A stretch of 22,684 nucleotides of DNA from CAYNSB01 sp964399625 (GTDB lineage: Bacteria; Planctomycetota; Phycisphaerae; Phycisphaerales; UBA1924), in assembly GCA_964399625.1 (NCBI GenBank), contig CAYNSB010000051.1, forward strand, positions 1-22,684, given 5' to 3'. A program made the translations under genes and the position numbers. Positions 16,283-22,684 of the stretch are shown here, one piece after another. Every line of letters starts with the position of its first letter. The first letter of the stretch is position 1. The notes under the pieces were generated by a model that saw only the letters and a program-made list of their open reading frames with translations, was not told where the DNA came from and made no database searches.

Positions 16283-17580
16283 CATCGACGCGGATTGCGG
16301 AACGAGTTGAAGCGTTTGCTGGGCGTCTTGGGCGGGAAGGGCGATCGCGGCGGCGGCTCGGGCGGCGGCACGAGCGTGGGCGACGGGGCGTCGCCCGCGG
16401 GTGATTCGCTCGTGGGCTCGGCTGGCGGCGGCACGCTGGCGGGCGCGGGGTCCGCGTCGGCCTCGGCGGCCGCGACGCGGGCGAAGATCAATCGCCCGGC
16501 GGACGTCTGCAGCGAGGTGACGACGGTGAGCCCCACGCTCTGGCCCACGAACTCGCGCCCGTCCTCGGCGACGACCATGGTGCCATCGTCGAGATAGCCC
16601 ACGCCCTGCCCCGGCTGCTCGCCGGGCTTGACGAGGCGGACGCTCACACGATCCCCCGCGATGAGCGCGGGCTTGACGGCGTTGGCGACGTCGTTGAGGT
16701 TGAGCGTCCGCAGCCCCTGGATCCCCGCGACGCGGGCGAGCCCCGTGTCGCCCGTGAGGATCATGGCGTCCATCTGGCGCGCGAGCTCCAGGAGCATCTG
16801 GTCCACGCTCTTGCCGGGCACGGGGGTCTGATCGATCGAGACGTCCAGCCCCGGCGTGCGCTGCAGGCGGGCCACGACGTCCAGCCCGCGGCGCCCGCGG
16901 GCGCGACGCGTCGCGTCCCCCTGGTCGGCCAGCAGTTGCAGCTCACCCACGACGAACGCGGGGATGATGAGCGGGGACTGGAGGATGCCCGTGGGCGCCA
17001 GGTCCGCGACGCGGGCGTCGATGATCGCCGACGTGTCCACGACGATGGGGCGCGCGCCGCGGAGCTGCTTGGTGAACTCGACGTAGGGGATCACCAGGCG
17101 GAAGTCGTCCTGGGTCTGGAGGATGGTGATGATGGAGAGGTAGGCGAGCCCGATGCCGATGAGCACCTTGCTCGTCGCGAGCAGGCTCTCGTTGCGGACG
17201 TCGTAGATGGTCGCGAGCAGGTCCAGGATCTTGCCCAGGGCGTAGGTGGCGAGCAGCGCGATGACGAGCCCGAGGAAGATGCTCACCAGGGCCGAGATCT
17301 TCTTGCGCGCGGTCACGGCATCGATGAACACCACGGCGCCCGCGAGCGACAGAGCCACCAGCACGATCGTGCTCCACCCGTGCTTGAGCGCGATGCCGCC
17401 CGGCGCGAGGATGCCCTGCCCCAGCGCGTCCGTGTCCAGGATCGCCAGCACCGTGAACGTCACGAACAGCACCACGAACGCGAGGCGCACCACGCGCGTG
17501 AGCACGTGGCGCTGGCGCTCGGCCTGCTCGTAGGGGCTCAGCGAGCGGCGGGGCTCGGGCTTGGGCGGTGTTGGTGTCAT
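16282..17580 (-). CDS. PIN-TRAM domain integral membrane protein (YacL-like)
   Basis: A 432-residue protein of the PIN/TRAM family. A basic, Pro-rich N-terminus is followed by four membrane spans (about residues 29-49, 70-90, 97-117, 136-155). A PIN nuclease-like domain opens with IVVDTSAIIDARVADL and continues FVVGELQLLAD and DAMILTGDTGLARVA; the acidic residues of the PIN active site are present. A TRAM domain follows (GQGVGYLDDGTMVVAEDGRE, then GLTVVTSLQTSAGRLIFARV). The last ~70 residues are Pro/Glu-rich and disordered, ending RFNSFRNPRR. ATG 17580 is used; an in-frame GTG at 17592 would add four residues. A TATAGA box on this strand (17606-17601) would put transcription almost at the start codon, a nearly leaderless message. 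The substrate RNA is unknown. Confidence 0.9.
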   Translation of the reverse strand: MTPTPPKPEPRRSLSPYEQAERQRHVLTRVVRLAFVVLFVTFTVLAILDTDALGQGILAPGGIALKHGWSTIVLVALSLAGAVVFIDAVTARKKISALVSIFLGLVIALLATYALGKILDLLATIYDVRNESLLATSKVLIGIGLAYLSIITILQTQDDFRLVIPYVEFTKQLRGARPIVVDTSAIIDARVADLAPTGILQSPLIIPAFVVGELQLLADQGDATRRARGRRGLDVVARLQRTPGLDVSIDQTPVPGKSVDQMLLELARQMDAMILTGDTGLARVAGIQGLRTLNLNDVANAVKPALIAGDRVSVRLVKPGEQPGQGVGYLDDGTMVVAEDGREFVGQSVGLTVVTSLQTSAGRLIFARVAAAEADADPAPASVPPPAEPTSESPAGDAPSPTLVPPPEPPPRSPFPPKTPSKRFNSFRNPRR

Positions 17581-17633
17581 GACCTCGCTCACGCGCGCAG
17601 TCTATACGAGCGACGACCGATCAAGGATTCGCC

Positions 17634-18671
17634 CTAGCCCAGCCCCACGGCCTCCAGCAGCCCGCGACGCCAGTACCAGCGCTTCAGCAGCAGGTGGTGC
17701 TCGTACGCGAGGCGGACGATCTGCCGCGACGCCGCGGGGCCCAGCGTGTCGAGCGGGCCCGCGGGAATCTCGCTCGTGCCGACGAAGGAGCGCTCCAGGC
17801 GCTCCGCGGTGCCGCGCTCCCGGGCCACGAACTCGCGCGAGTAGTTGATCTCGTCGGACGAGCGGAGGTCCCGCCCGAAGACGGCCCGCGCGAAATCGGG
17901 GCTCGCCCCGGCGAAGCGCCAGGCGCTGTGCCCGAGGCGGTGCTCGCGGTCCAGGACCTCGCGCGGGGTCATGCGATGGTCGTGCACGGCCCGCGCTTCG
18001 GGGCGGAACAGCACGGGCATGGCGTGGTGACGCTCCAGACGCCACGCGAGCTCGATGTCGTCGTACCCGTAGGCCATGGGGAACGCGACGAACCCGTCGC
18101 CGTCGCGCACGGGCGCCATCGGCGCCGAGAAGTTCAGCCCCCAGCAGTGGCGGAAGCCCCAATCGCGCCAGCGGTCGTTCGCCCCGGGCTGCGCCTCGGG
18201 GCCGATCATCTGGTCGAAGAAGAAGACCATCGAGGTGTCGGCGCAGAGGCGATCAAAGAGCGTCGGGGAGCGGACGTCTGCGAAGGGCGAGTGCCCCGAG
18301 ACGATCACGCCCTGCGGGAACCGCGGGTGCGCCTCCTCGTGCGCGCGCGCGTGGGCGGTCAGGAAGTCGGGGTCCGGAACGGTGTCGTCGTTGGTGGAAA
18401 CGAGGATGCGCCCGCGGGCCTCGTGCAGGACGCGGTTGCGCGTCGCATTGAGCCCCAGGCGCTCGCAATCGACGAGCACGAGCCCCTGCTCGTGCCCGCG
18501 CACGCCCAGCCACGCCTCCAGGGCCATGTGCCGGCCCTGCGGGTCCGGGCCATCGAACCCCACCAGGACCTCGTAGCGATTCTGAGGGAACGACTGGGCC
18601 GCGAGCGCGCGCACGCAGCGGGCGAGTTTCTCGCCGCGGCCAAAGGTCGGGATGATCACCGACAGTTCCAG
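17634..18671 (-). CDS. Family 2 glycosyltransferase, probable CTG start
   Basis: A GT-A fold glycosyltransferase of 345 residues, likely acting at the cytoplasmic face on cell-surface glycans. From the proposed start it reads (M)ELSVIIPTFGRGEKLARC, the classic GT2 opening. It has the nucleotide-sugar motifs VLVGFDGPDPQG, LGLNATRNRVL and STNDDTVPDPDF (metal-binding acidic cluster), and later GYDDIELAWRLERHH, the acceptor/catalytic region. The first in-frame ATG or GTG is GTG 18659, which would remove ELS from the first strand. CTG 18671 has a strong GGAGGTGA Shine-Dalgarno sequence six bases upstream (counted from GGAGG), while GTG 18659 is 18 bases from it. An in-frame TGA at 18677-18675 bounds the extension. 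It lies 53 bases upstream of the PIN-TRAM gene on the same strand. Donor and acceptor are unknown. Confidence 0.88.
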   Translation of the reverse strand: MELSVIIPTFGRGEKLARCVRALAAQSFPQNRYEVLVGFDGPDPQGRHMALEAWLGVRGHEQGLVLVDCERLGLNATRNRVLHEARGRILVSTNDDTVPDPDFLTAHARAHEEAHPRFPQGVIVSGHSPFADVRSPTLFDRLCADTSMVFFFDQMIGPEAQPGANDRWRDWGFRHCWGLNFSAPMAPVRDGDGFVAFPMAYGYDDIELAWRLERHHAMPVLFRPEARAVHDHRMTPREVLDREHRLGHSAWRFAGASPDFARAVFGRDLRSSDEINYSREFVARERGTAERLERSFVGTSEIPAGPLDTLGPAASRQIVRLAYEHHLLLKRWYWRRGLLEAVGLG

Positions 18672-18674
18672 TGT

Positions 18675-18682
18675 TCACCTCC
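18675..18682 (-). promoter_or_regulatory. Strong Shine-Dalgarno sequence that decides the GT2 start
   Basis: GGAGGTGA on the minus strand is an 8-base match to the 16S anti-Shine-Dalgarno complement. The GGAGG core ends six bases before CTG 18671 and 18 before GTG 18659, so the CTG is the better-placed initiator. Confidence 0.6.
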
Positions 18683-18785
18683 GGGCCCCCACCGCCCAAG
18701 CGTCCCACGCCTCGCATTATCGGTCAATCGCGATCGCGGGTTCACCCGGCTCATTCTCGGGCGTGCCCGGGCCGATGCTCGGGGC

Positions 18786-19127
18786 ATGTCCACGAACGAG
18801 CGCCGGCGATTCCAGCGTCATTCCCTCGAGCGGCAGGCCAAGCTGTTCTACCCGCTCTCGGGCAAGTACTACCAGGCGCTGACGCTGGACGTGGCGGGGG
18901 GCGGAGCGCTGGTGCGCGTCGCGACGACGCGCGCGATCGCGCCGGGGCACCATGTCGAGCTGGGGATCAACTGGGGACGCTCGCCACTGCTCTCGGGAGA
19001 TCGCCTGGAGTCGGGCGTGGTGGTGCGGGTGGTCGCGCGCACGCCGCGCGATGTCACGCTCGCGGTCGCGTACGACGCGCCGACCCTGGACTCGCTGCCG
19101 CAGTGGGTCGGTTCGATGGCGGCGTAA
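18786..19127 (+). CDS. PilZ domain protein
   Basis: A 113-residue single-domain protein. The N-terminal ERRRFQRHSLERQAKLFYP carries an RxxxR motif. A (D/N)x(S/A)xxG-like DVAGGG follows about 20 residues later (YYQALTLDVAGGGALVRV), together the c-di-GMP-binding pattern of PilZ domains, with Ala where Ser is most common. The rest (HHVELGINWG, SGVVVRVVARTPRDVTLAVA) fits the PilZ beta-barrel. It has no other domain, so it would act as a c-di-GMP-responsive adaptor; c-di-GMP binding is inferred. ATG 18786 has only a weak GGGG upstream. It is divergent from the glycosyltransferase gene, a plausible functional pairing since PilZ proteins often control surface polysaccharide synthesis, but nothing here proves it. 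Confidence 0.85.
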   Translation: MSTNERRRFQRHSLERQAKLFYPLSGKYYQALTLDVAGGGALVRVATTRAIAPGHHVELGINWGRSPLLSGDRLESGVVVRVVARTPRDVTLAVAYDAPTLDSLPQWVGSMAA

Positions 19128-19180
19128 CGCGCCGAGTCACACACATGTCCGCGTCCAACTCGCACGCCTGAGCGATGCGT

Positions 19181-19900
19181 TCAGTGGGCGCGATTCCGCA
19201 CGCGCCGGGCGACGAACACGCCGCCAAGGGTCGCGAGCCCGGCCCACGCGGCGGGCGGCAGCGGCACGACCTGCAGGATCTGGTCCTGGGCGCAGGGGCT
19301 TGAGAGGCCCAGCAGCCCGGACTGCGACGAGTTGGTGCCCAGCAGGTTGAAGAGCTCGCTGATCTTCGAGGTGATGTCGGCGCTGAGGGCCGAGCCGTCG
19401 GTGTTGCGGAACTTCACGTTGCCCGTGGTGAGGGCGGTGGGCGACGACGAGCCGTCGTAGATGATCTCCCACAGCGCGATCTGGAACGCGGCGCCCCAGT
19501 TGCCATCGGAGCTGAACTGGCGCCCGTTGGCCCCGGCGTAGAGGTCATAGACCTTCTGGGCCTTGGTGGCGCCCATCGCGGGGTAGCCCACGGTGAGCGG
19601 GAGATTGGCGATCGGTGCGAGTGTGTACTGCGTGCCCGAGAAGGAGGCCTCCTGCGTGAGGTCCGAGCAGAAGGTGGTGTAGTTGCCATCGAGCCCGGTG
19701 AGGGCGCCCGTGCCGTTGCTGCCCCTGTGGATGAGCCCGCCGGCGAAGCAGTTGAAGGACTGCGACCCGATGTCCACCTTGACGTTCTTGCCGTAGCCCG
19801 CGGCGACGAACTTAAGGTCGATCGTGTCGGCATTCGCGACGGACGCGGCGCCGGCGACGGCGAGCACGGCCCCGATCACGGAACACATCATGGAACGCAT
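19181..19900 (-). CDS. Secreted protein with VPLPPA-type CTERM sorting signal and possible Cys-Gln thioester
   Basis: A 239-residue exported protein. Residues 1-24 are a signal peptide ending VANA. The C-terminus has the tripartite sorting pattern VPLPPAAWAG, a short hydrophobic span LATLGGVFVA and a basic RRVRNR end, as in PEP-CTERM/VPLPA-CTERM proteins processed by exosortase. The body contains Cys78 in TTFCSDLTQ and Gln140 in AAFQIALWEI. That Cys-D-L ... QxALW pair resembles the Cys-Gln thioester domains of surface adhesins; a bond is inferred, not shown. A second Cys is at 51. The start is ATG 19900, preceded by a GAAGG-plus-G-run ribosome binding site. It is divergent from dnaE. No exosortase gene is in the window. 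Confidence 0.82.
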   Translation of the reverse strand: MRSMMCSVIGAVLAVAGAASVANADTIDLKFVAAGYGKNVKVDIGSQSFNCFAGGLIHRGSNGTGALTGLDGNYTTFCSDLTQEASFSGTQYTLAPIANLPLTVGYPAMGATKAQKVYDLYAGANGRQFSSDGNWGAAFQIALWEIIYDGSSSPTALTTGNVKFRNTDGSALSADITSKISELFNLLGTNSSQSGLLGLSSPCAQDQILQVVPLPPAAWAGLATLGGVFVARRVRNRAH

Positions 19901-20192
19901 CGGACCCCCCCCTTCAAATCTTGGAATGGTGCCCGGCGCGTCGTGGCGATGAGCACGCCCAAACCTACCACGGGCCTGACGAACGGCCAGCGGGCGGGCT
20001 GCGACGCGAACAATCGCTCGCTATCAGACCGGCATAGACGGCACGGGGCGTGTGCCCGGGGCGTTGCGTCCGTGAATCCACCGCGTGGGCGTGGGCGACC
20101 TGTCGGCCGCGCGATCGCTCCGGGCGGGCGGGTACCATGCGACATCGCCCGAGAACCCCTTGGGGCGGTCACTCCAGCACAGGGTCCACGGA
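19901..20192. other. Intergenic region between divergent CTERM-protein gene and dnaE
   Basis: About 292 bases without a supported gene. It should contain both divergent promoters, but no good -35/-10 pair was found. An ATG at 20137 opens a frame that overlaps the dnaE start in a different phase and looks spurious. The run of eight C residues next to 19905 is the G-run ribosome binding site of the leftward gene. Confidence 0.55.
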
Positions 20193-22684
20193 TTGGGCGC
20201 ACCACCCGTACAAGCCGGATCGGTCACCACGCTCGGCGATGGGCCGGGCGCTCGCGCCGGCACGGGCTTCGTCCATCTGCACCTGCACACGGAGTACTCG
20301 CTGCTCGACGGGGCGAACCGGATCGACCGCCTCGTCAAGCGCGTGAAGGAACTGGGCATGCCCGCGGTGGGCGTGACCGATCACGGGAACATCTTCGGCG
20401 CGGTCGCGCTCTACCAGGCGTGCAAGGAGGCGGGGATCAAGCCGATCCTCGGCGTTGAGGCGTATGTCACGCCGCCGGGCAAGCCCAGGCAGGACCGCAC
20501 GTACTCGGGCGGGGGCGAGGGCGGGTACCACCTGGTGCTGCTTGCGGAGAACCTCACGGGCTGGAAGAACCTGCTCGTGCTGTGCTCCGAGGCGTTCCTC
20601 ACGGGCTTCTACTACAAGCCCAGGATCGATCGCGAGCTGCTCGCCAAGCACAGCGAGGGGCTCATCGCGATCAACGGGCACCTGGGCAGCGAGATCGGGG
20701 AGCACCTGCTCGCGTACGAGCGCTCGGGGGACGAGAAGTACTGGGAACTGGCGAAGGAATCGGCGGTGTGGCACGCCGGAGTGTTCGGAGACGAAGAGAC
20801 GAAGAGACAGAGAGACGAAGTGAAAGGTGGTGGAACGAAACCTCCTTCCACTTCGTCTCTTCGGAACTCCGTCTCTCCGTCTCTTCCCCGCTTCTACATC
20901 GAGCTGCAGCACCACATCCCCGAGCAGAACTCGATCAACAAGTGGCTGATCAAGCTCGCGGCCGAGCTCAAGCTGCCGCTCGTGGGCGACAACGACGCGC
21001 ACTTTCTCCGGGCCGAGGACCACGACGCGCACGACACGCTGATCTGCATCTCGACGGGCAAGGCGAAATCCGACACGAATCGCATGCGCTACCCGCGCGA
21101 GCTGTTCGTCAAGAGCCCCGCGGAGATGCGCGAGGCGTTCGCCGAGTACGGCGACCTGGGCACGCAGGCCCTGGACAACACGCTCAAGATCGCCGAGCGA
21201 TGCAACGTCGAGTTGCCGCTGGGCGTGAGCCACGCGCCGGCGGTGCGGGTGGTCCGGCGCGGGATGCGGGATTCGGCGTCGGGCGCTGGGCGACCTCGCG
21301 CGGCGCAGCGCGAGGGCATGTGGGCCGACCTGCCCTCGTGGGAAGACCCCCGGTTCTCCGGCGATCTGACCGCGTGGTACGACGCGTACTGCGCCGAGTT
21401 CGAGGTGGTGCCGCTCGTCTATCCGGAGAACGCGGGCAAGGACGAGTGCGAGTCGATTCTCAAAGAGGCGAAGCTGGAGTGCGACGCGGCGTTGCGCCGG
21501 CTCGCGGAGGCGGGGTTCGTGTGGAGGTACGGGCCGGAAGAGCGGCCTTCGGCATCAGGAATCCGGCATTCGAGTAGCGACCCTTCCCCGCGGAGCGCGG
21601 CGCCAAACGCCGAATCACGGATGCCGAATCCCGACGCCGCCGCGCGTCGCGAGCGCCTCGAGCGCGAGCTGAAGATCCTCGCGGACAAGAACATCTCGGC
21701 GTACTTCCTGATCGTGTGGGACTTCGTGAACTGGGGACGCCAGCACGGCGTTCCGGCGCTGGCGCGCGGTTCGGGCGTGGGCACGATGGTCGGGTACACG
21801 CTGGGCCTGTCCAACGCGTGCCCGGTGAGGTACGGGCTGCTCTTCGAGCGGTTCACGGACCCCGATCGCTCGGAGTATCCCGACATCGACATCGACTTGT
21901 GCCAGGACGGGCGCGGTCGCGTCATCGACTACGTGCGCACCAAGTACGGGCACGTGGCGCAGATCATCACCTTCGGGACGCTCAAGGCCCGCGCGGCGAT
22001 CCGCGACGCGGGGCGCGTGCTGGAGATGTCCATCCCCGAGGTGGACCAGATCGCCAAGCTCGTGCCCGAGACGCTGAACATCACGCTCGACGAGGCGCTC
22101 GCGGCCGAGCCCGACCTGAAGAAGCTCTACACGAGCGACGATCGCGTGGCCCGCCTGATCGACAACGCGCGCTCGTTCGAGGGGCAGGTGCGTCACGCGG
22201 GGGTGCACGCGGCCGGCGTGATCGTCGCGACGCGCCCGCTGCACGAGATCGTGCCGCTGTACCGCCAGGCGGGATCGGCCGAGCACGAGATCGTCACGCA
22301 GTGGGACGGGCCCACGTGCGAGAAGATGGGCCTGCTGAAGATGGACTTCCTGGGCCTGCGGACGATCTCCGTGGTCGCCCGGGCCAAGCGGCTCATCCGC
22401 GAGGGGCTGAGCGAGGACGACATCTGGGCCGCGGTGGGTCGCGCGCGTGGCGACGGGGGCCCGCACCCGCTCGACCTGGACCGCCTGATGTACGACGACC
22501 AGCGGGTGTTCGAGCTGTTCCGCCGCGGCGAGACGACGGGCGTGTTCCAGTTCGAATCGCCGGGGATGCGCCGGTTGCTCATCGAGATGAAGCCGGATCG
22601 TCTCGAGGACCTCATCGCCGCCAACGCCCTCTTCCGCCCCGGGCCGATGGACCTGATCCCCGACTACAACCGGCGCAAGCACGG
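20193..22684 (+). CDS. dnaE: DNA polymerase III subunit alpha (N-terminal part; runs off the window)
   Basis: The replicative C-family polymerase, 830 codons visible. The PHP domain opens FVHLHLHTEYSLLDGANRID and continues VTDHGNIFGAVALYQA and VGDNDAHFL. The palm follows, with FLIVWDFVNWGRQHGVPALA, RGSGVGTMVGYTLGLS and the catalytic aspartates in PDIDIDL (about D564, D566). Then come VRHAGVHAAGVIVATRP, KMDFLGLRTI and FRPGPMDLIP. No in-frame ATG or GTG precedes the PHP motif; TTG 20193 is the best start, with AGGG about eight bases upstream, adding ~25 residues (TTG 20160 is an alternative). Three in-frame segments (residues ~200-232, ~356-375, ~452-480) look foreign and are listed separately. 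All conserved motifs around them are intact, so the enzyme is probably functional. Confidence 0.95.
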   Translation, partial: MGAPPVQAGSVTTLGDGPGARAGTGFVHLHLHTEYSLLDGANRIDRLVKRVKELGMPAVGVTDHGNIFGAVALYQACKEAGIKPILGVEAYVTPPGKPRQDRTYSGGGEGGYHLVLLAENLTGWKNLLVLCSEAFLTGFYYKPRIDRELLAKHSEGLIAINGHLGSEIGEHLLAYERSGDEKYWELAKESAVWHAGVFGDEETKRQRDEVKGGGTKPPSTSSLRNSVSPSLPRFYIELQHHIPEQNSINKWLIKLAAELKLPLVGDNDAHFLRAEDHDAHDTLICISTGKAKSDTNRMRYPRELFVKSPAEMREAFAEYGDLGTQALDNTLKIAERCNVELPLGVSHAPAVRVVRRGMRDSASGAGRPRAAQREGMWADLPSWEDPRFSGDLTAWYDAYCAEFEVVPLVYPENAGKDECESILKEAKLECDAALRRLAEAGFVWRYGPEERPSASGIRHSSSDPSPRSAAPNAESRMPNPDAAARRERLERELKILADKNISAYFLIVWDFVNWGRQHGVPALARGSGVGTMVGYTLGLSNACPVRYGLLFERFTDPDRSEYPDIDIDLCQDGRGRVIDYVRTKYGHVAQIITFGTLKARAAIRDAGRVLEMSIPEVDQIAKLVPETLNITLDEALAAEPDLKKLYTSDDRVARLIDNARSFEGQVRHAGVHAAGVIVATRPLHEIVPLYRQAGSAEHEIVTQWDGPTCEKMGLLKMDFLGLRTISVVARAKRLIREGLSEDDIWAAVGRARGDGGPHPLDLDRLMYDDQRVFELFRRGETTGVFQFESPGMRRLLIEMKPDRLEDLIAANALFRPGPMDLIPDYNRRKH
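20790..20888 (+). repeat. Palindromic in-frame insert 1 in dnaE (PHP domain)
   Basis: A 99-base, 33-codon segment between WHAGVFG and RFYIELQHHIPEQ, which would otherwise join directly as in other DnaE proteins. It is a long imperfect palindrome. Outer arms 20793-20808 and 20871-20886 pair at 15 of 16 bases; inner arms 20812-20827 and 20844-20859 also pair at 15 of 16. Left-arm composition is GAAGAGAC-repetitive, purine-rich and unlike the GC-rich codon use around it. It is translated as a charged EETKRQRDEVK stretch, then GGGTKPPST, then a Ser/Pro-rich part, with no stop. Confidence 0.8.
21258..21317 (+). repeat. Probable insert 2 in dnaE (PHP-palm linker)
   Basis: About 20 codons (residues ~356-375, RGMRDSASGAGRPRAAQREG) between HAPAVRVVR and MWADLP. 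The left part contains GGGATTCGGCGTC (21268-21280), which matches the complement of insert 3 (21620-21632) at 12 of 13 bases. The right part has a perfect 8-bp hairpin CCTCGCGC / GCGCGAGG (21294-21301, 21308-21315). Boundaries are approximate, because this linker is naturally variable in the family. Confidence 0.5.
21546..21632 (+). repeat. Palindromic in-frame insert 3 in dnaE (before the palm)
   Basis: An 87-base, 29-codon segment between VWRYGPEER and DAAARRERLERELKILADKN. Arms 21547-21572 and 21604-21629 form a 26-base imperfect inverted repeat built around TTCGGCATC and ATTCGGC units, with a 31-base GC-rich centre. It is translated as a Ser/Pro/Asn-rich stretch with no stop. The ATTCGGCAT-type core is the kind seen in dispersed intergenic repeats of high-GC bacteria; that comparison is from memory and not checked. 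Confidence 0.7.

Noticed and set aside
20137..20346. ATG 20137 as the dnaE start
   Set aside because: It is out of phase with the PHP-domain frame, so it cannot initiate DnaE.

Overview
The window is about 70% G+C, gene-dense, and looks like the chromosome of a planctomycete, most likely class Phycisphaerae. Three lineage-flavoured signatures support this: two secreted proteins ending in a doubled Cys-rich 'YANCDGST...DFVCFL' dockerin-like domain (GC-type dockerin), a protein ending in a VPLPPAAWAG-type C-terminal sorting signal, and a membrane protein starting with a CxxCGYDLxGL...CxxCG zinc ribbon. This assignment is inference from motifs; no marker gene search was possible.

Layout. 1-889 (-): N-terminal 296 codons of ATP synthase alpha. 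1358-3698 (+): two tandem secreted proteins, one LamG and one with HAF-like repeats, sharing nearly identical C-terminal dockerin-like domains. 3715-7948 (-): a three-gene signalling operon, transcribed as HTH-receiver regulator, then HDOD-histidine kinase, then degenerate receiver-GAF protein. 8111-9337 (-): tsaB (tRNA t6A modification) and arfB (ribosome rescue). 9399-10822 (+): an outer-membrane beta-barrel candidate and an HU/IHF protein with a good sigma70-like promoter. 10854-12074 (-): nadA, broken by an in-frame amber codon. 12183-12905 (+): two small membrane proteins. 12912-13913 (-): a fold-type IV PLP enzyme. 14062-16227 (+): an S9 peptidase lipoprotein followed by an intrinsic terminator. 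16282-18671 (-): a PIN-TRAM membrane protein and an upstream GT2 glycosyltransferase with a probable CTG start. 18786-19127 (+): a PilZ protein. 19181-19900 (-): a CTERM-sorted secreted protein with a possible Cys-Gln thioester. 20193-22684 (+): the N-terminal part of dnaE.

How the genes relate. The signalling operon is the clearest functional unit: a kinase with a complete catalytic core, a regulator with an intact receiver, and a third protein whose receiver has lost every catalytic residue. Most other genes are housekeeping genes in short, often convergent or divergent units.

The strongest unusual signals are (1) dnaE carrying three extra in-frame segments between conserved motifs, two of them long imperfect palindromes, resembling repeat elements that have been domesticated inside a coding sequence; (2) the amber codon splitting nadA without a frame change; (3) near-identical dockerin-like tails on two otherwise unrelated secreted proteins; and (4) the receiver-dead GAF protein in the kinase operon. 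No CRISPR array, rRNA, tRNA, transposase or phage gene was seen.
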